Part shown: positions 1 to 12,345 of the stretch, in pieces
How the letters are laid out: every line of letters begins with the position of its first letter
Numbering within the stretch: the first letter of the stretch is position 1
Source: Coptis chinensis
Taxonomy: Eukaryota > Streptophyta > Magnoliopsida > Ranunculales > Ranunculaceae
DNA length: 64,000 bases
Direction: 5' to 3'
Assembly: GCA_015680905.1 (NCBI GenBank)
Contig: CM027383.1
Span: forward strand, 35,338,501-35,402,500
Position numbers and translations under genes: made by a program
The notes under the pieces: generated by a model
What the model was told of the DNA's origin: nothing
The model's database searches: none
The model's input: the letters and a program-made list of their open reading frames with translations, nothing else

Positions 1-323
1 ACTTTCTCTACAGTAATCAATAGAGAAAAATTATTCAAGTAATTGGCAGTACATGCAACGGTTAAAAGGGCCCTCATAGAAAATTGTTGATCTAGCTCAA
101 ATTACAAGCACAGGCAGACCAAAATACCAGATCATATACTTGGGCAGTTGGGCCAGGCCGCGCTATTACGTGGTTAACAAAGGTTAAATAACGTGGACTA
201 GACTAGACACAATGGGTCTTGGACTAGATTGGACTGTACTGGATTGGGCCAATGTTCCTCAGAAGCAGGCCTTCAATTTTACAAACTAAGGGCATTTCTA
301 TTAAGTCTATCTTAAATTCTTAA
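1..323. other. Noncoding flank, no gene seen
   Basis: AT-rich sequence with no reading frame or splice pattern that resembles a known family. It precedes the foldback MITE at 324-560. I see no repeat boundary in it. Confidence 0.5.
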
Positions 324-560
324 GGGTTAACAAGTATTACCCCGAATGCCTTTACCAAAAAAAAGTATTACCCCCAATAGCTATGCCAATTAAGATCCCC
401 CCCCCCAATTAGGGTCTCCCCTAAATACACACAAAAAAAACACGATCAACCCAATTTGATTTTTTTTTTTTTTTGTGTGTATTTGGGGAGAGACCCTAAT
501 TAGCCAGTATTTGGGGAGAAATACTAATTGGCTCATCTAGTGGGGGGTACTCGTTAACCC
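324..560. mobile_element. Foldback MITE with 8-bp target duplication (hAT-like)
   Basis: The element begins GGGTTAACAAGTA and ends with the inverse, TACTCGTTAACCC. Internal arms at about 411-440 and 468-500 also pair with each other across a poly-T stretch, so most of the 237 bp can fold into a hairpin. ATTCTTAA occurs directly on both sides (316-323 and 561-568), an 8-bp target duplication, which is the size typical of the hAT superfamily. There is no coding capacity. The superfamily is inferred from the duplication length only; the boundaries are seen directly. Confidence 0.75.
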
Positions 561-594
561 ATTCTTAATAATGGTCTATATGTTATCAATTTTC

Positions 595-687
595 GCATCA
601 AGCTTTGAAGCTAGACACTTCTCAGGTGAGCTGAGTTTTATGGGAGTGATCTCCATGGTGAGGATGTTCCTCAATGAAATTAAAACC
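595..687. other. Left half of an interrupted SABATH 3' flank
   Basis: Short blocks here (GCATCAAGCTTTGAA, and a stretch around TGATCTCCATGGTG followed by GAT and TTCCTCA) match, in the same order, the 3' flank of the intact SABATH gene at about 33054-33126. The sequence that follows in that paralogous flank matches 22000-22245, on the far side of the 21.3-kb interval. I infer that 595-687 and 21985-22299 were once adjacent. Confidence 0.6.
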
Positions 688-696
688 ATTAAATTT
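688..696. repeat. Putative 9-bp target duplication, left copy
   Basis: ATTAAATTT here and GTTAAATTT at 21976-21984 differ at one base and sit directly outside the inverted terminal repeats. Both are AT-rich, so a chance match cannot be excluded. Confidence 0.45.
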
Positions 697-1010
697 CCAG
701 ATTTTTATTTCCACCCTCAGCAACTTTGCCAATTAGACTTCCACCCTCACTTATTCTATTATTAGATTTCCACCCCCAATTTCACAGCATGACCAAGTCA
801 GTCCTCTTTGACTGGATATCCGATTAGTGCATGTGCAATGTCAAATCCTCACTATGTAAAATTACCAAAATACCCATTGACTCTTCCAAGACCAAAATCA
901 ATTAAATTGCCACCATCCTGCACATTTAATCCAACTCACACAAATATTTTTCTTAAATGACATATACTACCCCTACTCAAGTAAAATTACCAAACTATCC
1001 TTATTCACTA
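697..1010 (+). repeat. Left terminal inverted repeat of the 21.3-kb element
   Basis: Runs from a TTTCCACCCTCAGC motif near the outer edge to about 1010 and matches the reverse complement of 21660-21975 through most of its length. Shared blocks include TTTGCCAATTAGACTTCCAC, AATTTCACAGCATGAC and AAATGACATNTACTACCCCT. The left copy has an extra 30-bp stretch (about 739-770) that partly repeats the TTTCCACC motif. A weaker, partial match to the inner part of the right arm lies at about 9848-9920. Confidence 0.8.
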
Positions 1011-1722
1011 GCATCATGCACGTGTGATGCACATATTAATAATACAGATTTATAGAACATGGTAGCAAATGAAACCTTAGGAGGTAGGTTTTGTAACTGT
1101 GATAGGCACAATCGAAATAAAAAGATTATATAGACATACAATTGCGAAAGTACAAAAGATTAGTATGAAGAATAGGTATAGCAAATGATATTCTATTATA
1201 TATATATATATATTAAAAGATGGTTGAAAACCAAAATCATTTTCTCTGTACACGTCAAAATTAGTCGAGACGCTGCAAAATAACAAAAGATCGATATAAA
1301 CAGAAGTTAGTTAGTTACGGGAGAGCTATATTTGCAGCAGCTGCGGAAAGCTTTCTTTGTTAGTCACGAAGGTAGAGTACTATCATGAGATAAACACACA
1401 ATGTGAGTATGATTGTTTTGCCTTCATCCAGGATTACATTCCCAAATCCATGCTCCTACTTTTGGACAAACTTCAGGTAGTGAATCAATCATATCAACCT
1501 GAAATAGCACCACATATCATTTTCATAACAAAACATACAACAAACACACACAATTGCATTATGAAACAGTACTTTTAAGAGGATTCTAGCTTCACATAAT
1601 TCCAATTGAATGCACTCTGAATATATACAATAAAATGGAAAGCTTTTAGTGTAACATCTAAGCAAGGTTTCACCAAAAAGGGCTTGCGTCAGATTTTAAT
1701 TAACTTCTTATGCTTCTTTTCT
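1011..1722. other. Noncoding, no recognisable feature
   Basis: AT-rich sequence with a short AT run at 1195-1212. Reading frames at 1077-1286 (minus) and 1357-1578 (plus) have no family resemblance and no supporting splice signals. Confidence 0.4.
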
Positions 1723-1866
1723 TTAATCAATAAAATCCATCATCATCTCTTCAATATATTTCAATCCCTTGGCATGATCCCCCAGACATAGAGCAAGCAC
1801 TGATAATGGTATTCCATGAAAGAACATCATTCTCCTAAATTGCAAATACACGATTGGGACCTTGCA
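1723..1866 (-). pseudogene. PPR protein gene fragment, broken
   Basis: Read on the minus strand, one frame gives NRVFAI, a stop, then ENDVLSWNTIISACSMSGG, and soon another stop. The RDVVSWN-type motif followed by TIISACSMSG is the hallmark of PLS-class pentatricopeptide repeats, which bind organellar RNA. Only about one repeat survives, with two stops. A second possible exon piece lies at 2190-2240 on the same strand (FQEEAKKKLMTLLGDAAK, followed by a GTAATT donor), but its origin is unclear. Not translatable as a PPR protein. It lies just inside the left arm of the 21.3-kb element. Confidence 0.6.
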
Positions 1867-2492
1867 ACAAATTCTCTCCTTTAATATATGGTTCAATCTG
1901 ACACAACTTCTCCTATTTGGGCAATGGCCATATCCATTCCACTTTCTGTCAACTCCACACACAAATGTTAACATTTATCTTTTTACACAAAATTTAGTCA
2001 TCAGAATTGGCGTCTGTGCATATACATTCTTGTTGGGGCTTATTGAAAAATCAATTTGGGGGGAGGGAGGGAGGTGGTGCCACTAACTATCTGGGAGTAG
2101 TGAATTGAAATCTACAATTGTGAACATGTGTGAAATCGCATTATGATGTTCCTGTAAGTATAAGATTCTAGAAAATTACCTTAGCTGCATCTCCCAATAG
2201 TGTCATCAGTTTCTTCTTAGCCTCCTCTTGAAAGTCTCAGAACTGTCGTATCAACATAGATTAAAAGTAATGACTAATCAATGGTCAATAAAGAATTAAA
2301 GTTGCTTTGTGACGTATCATGAAGCACATATTACATTGTACGCGTAAGCAATGCAGTAGCATATGGTTTTAGTACGGCTAGCCTAAGTCAAACATGTTAT
2401 TAACTTATTATCCAGGTTTAATAGCATAGCAAATTTGAATTCCTTTATTTTGGCACTATTTGCTAGAAAGCTATATATCAAAGAGATACTTG

Positions 2493-3812
<1,320 letters not shown>

Positions 3813-4545
3813 AAGAACACATACCAAAAAGTACTCAGTCCTTCTGGAACAACAAAACTTTCTTCTTGTATTCAAAGTAATGAAGCATAAAATATGATAG
3901 ATGAATAGGCTTAAATATAACATGAAAATGAAACTCAAAATCCTATAGCAGTAGATATTTAAATTTTTGCCACATTATGAAACTCCAAGCTGCATAATTT
4001 GAGCATTTTTTTTCATTGATTATTATAAGCATCAAAACTGAGTCAACAAAGGGAGGAAAACATTAATGAGGTCTATCAAGCCCACAATCTGCCTTAAGCA
4101 CCTAAGGACAACTGGTATGCATTTCCCACAACATACACAAACACCTGATCAAAGGTTACATATACTACTAAAAATATCATTTTTTGCCGCGGTCAGTTGT
4201 GGTGGCAAAAAGTCTAAAATTCGTGGCAACATGTGTTTTGCCACGAAATTTTTTTTAGCCTTGCTCGAGGCAAAAAAGGGTGTGGAAAGAAGTTTGTTGC
4301 CACGACTTTTGCCACCGCTGTAAGAAAATGAACATTTAGCCTCAACTATGTCGTGGCAAGACATTGTTTTTTATTTGAATTAGTTTTATTTTTTTTAAAT
4401 AAATAAATTTCTTTTTGTCACGGCTTTGGCCGCGGCAAAAAGTAATATTTTGCCACAGTCGTAGCAATAAATGTTTCTTCAAATCCTAGTTTTGATTCTT
4501 TTTGCATGAAATGGCCGTGGCAAAAGTGTCCATCTTTTTTTTATT

Positions 4546-4589
<44 letters not shown>

Positions 4590-5785
4590 ATTTTATTATT
4601 AGAGAGATACAATTTGTGTACTAAAACCATCACAAAGAAGTGAAGAGATTCTAAATTGAAATTTCATTCCACAAGGCAGATAAACAAAATTCCAATACAT
4701 GTCTAGAATGATAACCAACAACCATTCCCTACAGTACAGTAACATGTCTAGAATGATGCATTAACATTCTTTACAATGTTTTAGTCTAGCCATACTATAT
4801 TCAACACATCATCAGCCCCAAAATTGCAAAATCCATTGATCTTCGAAATCAACCATGTAAGTAGTATACATGTTGCCAACCTGCTAATTTTTTGCAAAAA
4901 CACAAGCTAATTCGTCAGTCCAAAAATTAACATCGCTCGCACTTCAAAAAAAGTGAAGAAATAATATATGAAAGTAAAATATGACGAGAATAATAAATTA
5001 GGCTATTGTACTTGATGGGAGGTGAGATTTGGACCCGGGGCATGAGGTAAGCTACTGTGCAAATAAATGGAAATCAACTGAAATGCTTCATAGGCTTATT
5101 GGACACTTTGATAACTGAGTTTATCAAGCAAGTAAAAAAGGATCCCGGCAGGCCAGCACTAACATCTCACTTATACCAAAGACAAATCAAACTAACATCT
5201 CCCAAACTAAGGTTGACTACCAAACTCATCTATTGCCTTCAAAGTAACACAATAAATAACATCACTAAGAGAATCCTAAATCCAATAAAAGACACGTGTG
5301 TGGAAGAAGAAAATTACATTCCAAAAAGGTTTATGAAACAAAGTTATGCGAATTAGAGTTGTGAACAGGGCTTAACTAGAAAAGGAACATCCATAGACAA
5401 ATGAACATGTTTACATACCTGCTTCATACCACCTTTACAAAATTAACTATCTGTTACCATATATCTTCTGAGCCTGCACAGAATCCATCAATGATTAGAC
5501 TGCATTGGAAATACTTGAGCACCATTCTGAATTGGTAATACTTAAACACAAAAAGGATTTTTTGAAGTACCTAATCAACGAAAGTAATTATCCATGCTCA
5601 CAAGCAACAAAGCCCTTAATACCCACAAGTCCACAACAATTTTGCAACTGAGAACTGAGAACTGAATGAACCCTAAAGATTGACCCAAACTGAAACATTC
5701 CCCAACACTAACTGAGTTTCACAAGCATATTAGAAGCACACCACAATGTCTATTCTATTTAATATGCACCAGTTTCTTTCTTTCA

Positions 5786-5821
<36 letters not shown>

Positions 5822-5919
5822 TAAAATAAATATTGTGTTACTAAACTTGGACAAGATAAACAATTTAACTTAAAAAGAGACATATGCAACACCATTTAGA
5901 TGTACAAACGTCTAACACC

Positions 5920-5923
<4 letters not shown>

Positions 5924-5981
<58 letters not shown>
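5924..5981. repeat. (AT)n microsatellite
   Basis: About 58 bp of uninterrupted AT dinucleotides inside the CACTA-like element. A shorter AT run lies at about 4552-4577. Confidence 0.95.
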
Positions 5982-5983
<2 letters not shown>

Positions 5984-6484
5984 TTGACAAACTTAACATG
6001 ATATTATTGTCAAAATCATAAAATGACTAACCAAGAATTACAAGATGGCATTCAACTAAGGAATAGAAGATTGCATTCAGTTTAAGAAATGTAGAACTTG
6101 AATAAGTCACATAAAGAAACATTTATTGAACCAACCCGAGAAGAGATGAAATACAGCCAAAATCCCATTACTTTCTTGACCTGTCAATGTTGACGCCAAA
6201 CCTGAGAAATACAGCAAAAATTCAATTGTTATATGAGATTGAACCAACTCGAGAAGAGATAAAGTACCAAGATCCAAAAGTTATAGGCCAAAATATAAGA
6301 AGAAACATGTAGACCAAACTATAAAAACAAAATAAGATTAAACTGAAGCAAAAAACATATAAAATTTCATGAAATTAAATTTGATACAACTAGTTTTAAC
6401 CCTTGAAACACATTATATTCAGTGCTACTGTTTTATGAACACTCAAACATTGGTTGGCTCAATCCTCATATTTTATATCTCATA

Positions 6485-7234
6485 CTTTGACTGAAATTGT
6501 TTATATATAAAGTTTCCATGCACAAGTTCTAAAATTTACCTTTAAATAAAAAGAATGCTAAAGAACTTGATCCATACTTATGAAAATGCTAAGCTTCACA
6601 AGAGTTGGAAGACTTTGTCCAGTCAGTAATTGGAAACATTGATGCTAGAACTGGAAGTTCAACACTTCAAGGTGTTGCTCCCAAGTATTCCTGAAGATGA
6701 ATCATCAGAGATGAGGTCTCACTACAGGAACTAAGAAATTAAACATAATTCATTTGTCTAAAAGGACTAAGAGATGAGGTAGTTATAGCACCTTGAACAA
6801 CTCACAGTAACCTAAGCCAAGCATGGCTGACTGCATTATCATAAAGCTCAATCATAGAGCAGATGTAAGTAAAATTGGTATGTGTTTTTCCCGACTTTCA
6901 GCAATTAACAAATAGTTGAATCAATCATAAACGACAAGTTATAACTCACAGGTAGTAGCAAATTATAAATAATAAAAAAAATAGATGCAATTGGTTCAAA
7001 AATTGCATTCGCAACTCTCAATTATAGAACTAAGACATCGACTAAAAGCCCTCATTGCAACAAAAACTCAAGTCATTCAGAAACTACTGAAAATGTAGCA
7101 CCTTTGAAACTACACCCACATCTTAATAGGATTTGACATATTCCTGGACAACGGCCTTTGACTGAAATTGTTTATATGTAAAATTTTAATGCACAAGTTC
7201 TAAATTTTACCTTTACATAAGAAGAAAGCTAAAG
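6485..7234. repeat. Direct repeat of about 80 bp, copies 671 bp apart
   Basis: CTTTGACTGAAATTGTTTAT begins a shared stretch at 6485-6565 and 7156-7234. The copies continue through a CACAAGTTCTAAA motif and a TTTACCTTTA motif with scattered differences. A shorter direct repeat (GAACCAACNCGAGAAGAGAT) lies at about 6129 and 6242. Both are inside the CACTA-like element and suggest internal duplication. Confidence 0.75.
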
Positions 7235-8010
7235 CTTTAAACTTAAAGGCAAACATTTTACCCAAAAATAATATCGATTTGATTAGAAACTCATCTATAT
7301 TCAATATTCTAACACTAGAAAATTCAAATTATTTACCGAAAGATCAGACCAAATGTCCTTACACATCTACATACAATTAAGAAAAGGATCGATAAAAGAA
7401 AGCTACTCCATTTTTTCTACTAATGAACAATTTCTACCAAATCACAAAAAAAAAACATCTTATTACAATTCTACAAGTACAGCAAAGAAAGAGATTGATT
7501 ACCAAGTCAAAAGAAAGGAGTGATAAAGTTCGATGAAGTCGAGAGATGAAGAACGAGGCGTAAGAAGCGCGGCGTATGTATAAATGAAGATATCTTAGTT
7601 TTCTTTTCTTCTTTTTATTTTGTTATTCACTTATTTGAGAGGTTTCAAGATTCAATTTTTACCAAAATAAACGGAGGGAAAGAATGAAAACAGCAGCGGG
7701 AACCAAGACGTATTTTTTATGTTTTTTTTTTAAAGAAAATAAATATTAAAATTGATTTTTCCACTGTGGTCGCAAAACAAGTACTTAAAGCCGCGGGCAA
7801 AACTAACTTGTTGCAAGACCTGTAACTTAAAGCCACGGTTAGACTGAACCGGTTGCAAGAAGTGCACTTCTGGGCACGGGTTGTGAAAGGCGCGGCTTAA
7901 AAGTACTTCTTGCCACCAATACTACTTGGCGTGGCAACAACTATGTTTTAGCAACCAAACCCTAGCCGTGGCAAAAAAACCCGATGCTAAAAATCACTTT
8001 TTTTGTAGTG

Positions 8011-9920
8011 CATGGAGTGCTCACATGAAATCAAATAATTCGGAAAACTACAAGTAGAAAGAAACTTAAGAAATACCTAATCTACTAAAAAAAAATGCAC
8101 ACTGTGTAAATTAGAGTTTCCAACCATCAGTAAGGCCTTCCTTCCTTACGCTAGGTAACAACAATATATAGATCTTTACACCCAATCATAGTTAGAGAGT
8201 AGAGGCATTCCATTCACCTATTAGAGAAAGTGCATATTCATTAGGCCTCAAGCCCGCAGAATATTCATGTGTGTGTGATATTTTCTGTATATGTAGGAGA
8301 TTAAGAATAGCACACTACTCTAGCAGCAGCCTCAAGAGTATAAAATGAAACAAAACAATAGGCAGTGTTCTCCCCATGATATCAAATATCACCTGAACAA
8401 AAATAAAGAATAAAGTGGTTACATACTTCATTATCTACATCTAAGAAACCAAGGGACCATCTAATTTAAAAAGGTTTTAGCTATACTTATACGGTTAAAA
8501 ATATTGACCGTAGCGTGTAAATTTAAAATTATTTTCCGATAAATGTATTTAATATAATTTCAAAAATTGGTCTAGAGCTAAATGTCTCCAACAGTCATTT
8601 TCGCATTGTGCATCAAACCAAACCTTTTTCATTAGAATAATCATTGATGTTGCGACATGAATTTACACGACGAAGGAGGAGAACTTGCACACACCGAGAG
8701 AGGAATATTTGAGAGCGGTGGCTATGTCAATCCTTCGTTAACCCACATTCTTCATATTCATCCCTTGTGTATGTAATCCCCTTAGCTAACAACGGAAAAA
8801 ACCAAATGAGGCATGGTGATCATCTCGAAATAACTTGTTCAGATTATATACATCATGAGCAAATTGGAATTAAGTACAAAAAAAACAACAATTCAATCCA
8901 AAGGCAGAGTTAGCCCAAAAACTAATGTCCGACAATCTACTTGTTGCAATCTATGAAGTGAAACAATAAAAATTTTAATATGATGAGCAAAACCATAACA
9001 TAAATTTTTTTTCCTGGTTTTGTGTTTACTACAACACTACTATCCTAGTTTAGTTTCCACATGCATTCAAAAACCATATCCATGGCACTTTGAAATTCAA
9101 TTCTGCGATATCGTTTTTTGTTTTTTTCTGTTAATTTCCTCTTCTTACTTGTGCAGAAATAAAATGAAGACCAACTCAAGTTACAATGACTAGCGGCAAA
9201 TAATAAAATGCCACTTTCACATGATTATTTGTATTGAGGTCGAAACTTGAAAAACAATGAATTGAAATAATTCTGTTTTTAACAGAATCGAAACGAATGG
9301 GAAAACTATACCTCTCCAAGTTTGCAAGATGGATTCCAATTGATTCCATTGCAACAAACCCAAACCTAAACTTAATTCCAGACACCCATTTTTTTCTTTA
9401 AAGTTTATTACTGCTGCTGTTATCTTTGTATTACAAAAAAACTTTGAAGGCATTACCTACTTCCTGACAACTTCCACAAAATATTGAATTTTGACTCAGG
9501 CACTTCGTGTTTTTTATGCGGGTAAGAGGAAACTGTCAATCTCTAATAAATAGCATCTATAAAATTGATTGATGGGTGAAGGAGGCAATTGAAGTTGAGT
9601 AGAAAACATTTATCTGTATGTTTGCTGAGAGAGGAATATTGGAGAGTTGTGGAGAATAATGGGGGAGACGAAGTGAGAGAGACCGAGCATAGAGAAGAAA
9701 AATCGAGAAGTGTCGAGATAATTTTCAGATAGCGAAAATACAAAAATGTCCCCCTCAATATAGAGCAAAAAGACTAAATTGCCCCTGTGACGGACACAAA
9801 AGTGACACCAAATCACTATTCCTCAACCCCCACATTTTTCTAATATAGTAAGATTTTTACCTCTTCTGCCATGTGTGATCATCCAAACACACAAAATCAA
9901 CGACCGACAACACTCAATTA
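8011..9920. other. Noncoding, with a partial copy of the element's end sequence
   Basis: No exon resemblance was found. Minus-strand frames at 9176-9453 and 9543-9816 match no family I know. At about 9848-9920 the sequence (TTTTTACCTCTTCTGCCATG, then AACACACAAAATCAAC about 14 bases on) matches the inner part of the right terminal repeat near 21590-21680 in reverse orientation. A third, partial copy of that repeat family is therefore present. Confidence 0.45.
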
Positions 9921-11769
9921 ATTAGATAAATATCAGTTATGTAGGCCGGAAAGAACAAAAGATAAAAGAGTTTAAGCCCAACTAATTAATGATGATGTCA
10001 TCTTGCATAATCTTCATCTTCTTCATATGAGAACTATGGCCACGAGTTTGAGCATGATCTATTGATCTATAATCTCAGCGAATCACAAAAACAACTGCAC
10101 TTCTTCCAACGAAAAGAATCACACTTCAAGTTTGTGTCTCCGTTTTTCACTTGGATGAAGAAGTGAAGAACACCTCAAGCACTTGTTATCACTTTTATCA
10201 ATCACGCCTACTCTTCCCTTATCAATCACAATAAAATTGAGGCCTTGGATCACATTCTGCATTACTGCTCGCTTAAAGAAAAAGAACATAAAATAAACTA
10301 AAACCAATGCAAGAAATCAATTACTCTGAAATGGTAAGGATCTCCCAGTTCAATATAATGTACTTAAAACAAAAGAACTCCATCTTGAATACTTTCAGGC
10401 TACAAATTGGAGCATATGATGTGGCTAATCACCATTTACTAAAGCTTTTGCACTGATCATTAAAACAATAAATAAGTTACACCTAACACTAGCAACAATA
10501 GCAGCAGTCACACCATCACAAACAAAATGATTGGGAATAACTCTGAAAATGTTTGAAATATTGAAACACAAATAATATCCGTACTGCAATGTCTCAATTC
10601 CCAACATCACTTACAAATTCACACGACAGTTTTTCTTCTCACGGTTACTTCGACAGCTAATGAAAGATGATCCTCAGTAATGGTAAATGCTAAGTATACT
10701 AGCTAGACATTCTAGGGTGCATGGTGTTGGAATCTCTATTGTATTTCTAAATACAAGTGTGTGTACAAAGTGGAAGAGATGAACAAAGAGTGTTATCTCC
10801 ACTTTAGTGCATAGAAGGTGCATAGAAGATAGTCCCACATTGGTTATCCACCACTAGCAAGTGAAGTATATGAGGAACACTCAAAGCCACACGTGCATGC
10901 CCGCCCGCACCGTGTCGGGCTTGGGCCTAGTGGGTAGTGGATTGATAAATTGCCTAAACTTGTTTTTGTTTTTGCTTCAACAGCAAGTTCAATTCGGTAT
11001 TCTATTACGAGTTGGTCGCTCTTCCTTATCTGTTTAGGAGACCGACCAAACCTCTATATAAAATAGGACTGTGTGTCCATAGAGGGTATTCAATTCAACA
11101 GAACTCGTTAAACCAATCCCAGAGACAGCAACTCACACATACAGAGAAACAGAACTCGCAGACCCCAGCCCCCCAGCCTATTCTTTTTCTCTTCTTACTG
11201 TAGCCGCCAGAGAGAGTTATATTGTTGTTCTAGAAAGTAGTTTGTTGTAGTGCAAGTCAAACTGCTGTACATCATTGTATCCTGTGAGGAAAACGTCACT
11301 AATGCCTTTCTGTACCACTGGAAGGGGCGAAATCTTTCCTTAAAGACAGCCTAATCTGCGCCTTGGTTGTTCCTTGTTATTGTTGTCCTTGTCTCTTCAT
11401 TGTTTTCTTTATTCGCTTACAACAGCTGGTGGCACCAAAAAAGAAAAACTTATGTACAACAAATCCATAACAAACTAATGTCCAGGGTAATAACTCAATT
11501 TCCAGATGATGCACCCTTAAACAAGATAATTCCTACACCGCCAATAGCCAAAGACAGAAGAATTGGAATTCCAACGAATTTGATATTCATTAATCTGCTC
11601 CTTTCTTTTCTTCCCTAGCGTACCTGTTCTATATTTTTGTGGCCATAGTTCTCATATGAAGAAGATGAAGATAATGCAAGATGACATCATCATTAATTAG
11701 TTAGGCTTAAACTCTTTTATCTTTTGTTCTTTCCAGCCCACATAAGTACATAACTGATATTTATCTAAT
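9921..11769. mobile_element. 1.85-kb segment bounded by 125-130-bp inverted repeats
   Basis: 9921-10043 is the near-exact reverse complement of 11639-11769. Shared blocks include TAGATAAATATCAGTTATGT, GAACAAAAGATAAAAGAGTT and TCTTCATCTTCTTCATATGA, with only a handful of differences and one short indel. The interval contains an LTR (10725-11424) and otherwise no recognised coding sequence. It could be a non-autonomous long-TIR element or an inverted duplication. No target duplication was found outside the arms. Confidence 0.6.
10725..11424 (+). mobile_element. Solo or orphan LTR, 700 bp
   Basis: Starts TGTTGGAATC and ends TTACAACA, giving the TG...CA termini with a short inverted repeat expected of an LTR. 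A promoter-like TATA box (CTCTATATAAAATAG) is at about 11052, followed by a plausible transcript start. Flanks are CATGG and GCTGG, a poor target duplication (3/5), so it may be the 5' LTR of a truncated element rather than a clean solo LTR. No partner LTR is present in the window. The frame at 11367-11618 spans its end and is not a recognised protein. Confidence 0.6.
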
Positions 11770-11957
11770 CAAAGACCATTAATACTGAATAGTGGGAAAT
11801 GCTCCCAGTGACCCACGTCAGCCCCTTTTTTTTCTCTGAGACTGACACATCAGATTTTTCTTAAAAAAAATCAATCTACGCCCTTTTTTGCAGATTTCAA
11901 TTGTTCGGATAAAAAAACAAAACTCTTTACCAGAAAGAAAAAAATAATAAAAAATTT

Positions 11958-11993
<36 letters not shown>

Positions 11994-12147
11994 CAAAACC
12001 TACCGCTTCTTATTCATCGCCATTACCATGAAATATGAAGCAAGAGCTCATTAATGGAACCATCGATCCAATGCTAGCACTGTTTCATCTAAAGCAGAAC
12101 TCTCTCATTTCCAGTTACGTTAACATATTGTTAGTGGTGTTACCATC
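11770..12147. other. Noncoding, poly-A tract
   Basis: Contains a poly-A stretch at about 11966-11993 and no recognisable element or gene. Confidence 0.5.
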
Positions 12148-12345
12148 TTTGAGTTGGTTCTCCCCAACCAGTGTTGCATTTGTTTGGGCTAAATTTTCCT
12201 CTGTAATCGCATTCGGCAGGCACTCCTCATGAATAGAGCTTCTTCTAGGCCAATATCTTCCTATCTCTTGACTGTTCAGCCAAGCTAGGCCTTTTCCCAT
12301 GTCTATCATGTCCAGACCAATCGGTTCATCTCCCTCCATTTTCAG
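12148..12345 (-). pseudogene. Beta-galactosidase (GH35) gene fragment, broken
   Basis: On the minus strand it reads GDEPIGLDMIDMGKGLAWLN, then QEIGRYWPRRSSIHEEC, then after a one-base frameshift ECDYRGKFSPNKCNTGWGEP and TQRW followed by a stop. This is the conserved C-terminal part of plant GH35 beta-galactosidases, apoplastic enzymes that trim galactosyl residues from cell-wall polymers. The catalytic barrel (about the first 400 residues) is absent. With the frameshift and stop it cannot make enzyme. It is one of the captured fragments in the 21.3-kb element. Confidence 0.85.

Larger units (their letters stand above)
4163..8010. mobile_element. Non-autonomous CACTA-like transposon (3.85 kb)
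   Basis: The right end, read inward, is CACTACAAAAAAAGTGATTT, a typical CACTA (En/Spm) terminus. The left end is a decayed match, TACTACTAAAAATATCATTT. Many short subterminal motifs (GTGGCAAAA, GCCACGG, GCGGC and inverses) cluster within about 400 bp of each end (4185-4520 and 7760-7985), as expected for transposase-binding repeats of this superfamily. No transposase or captured exon was recognised. The interior holds poly-A (5788-5819), an AT microsatellite and an 80-bp direct repeat. A 3-bp target duplication could not be settled: ATA lies at the left and CAT at the right. Confidence 0.7.

Noticed and set aside
4066..4364. Overlapping frames on both strands near 4.2 kb
   Set aside because: They read through the subterminal motifs of the CACTA-like element.
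11367..11618. 83-residue frame starting inside the LTR
   Set aside because: Spans the LTR boundary; hydrophobic start is from a T-rich stretch; no known protein match. The part after the LTR end stays unexplained.
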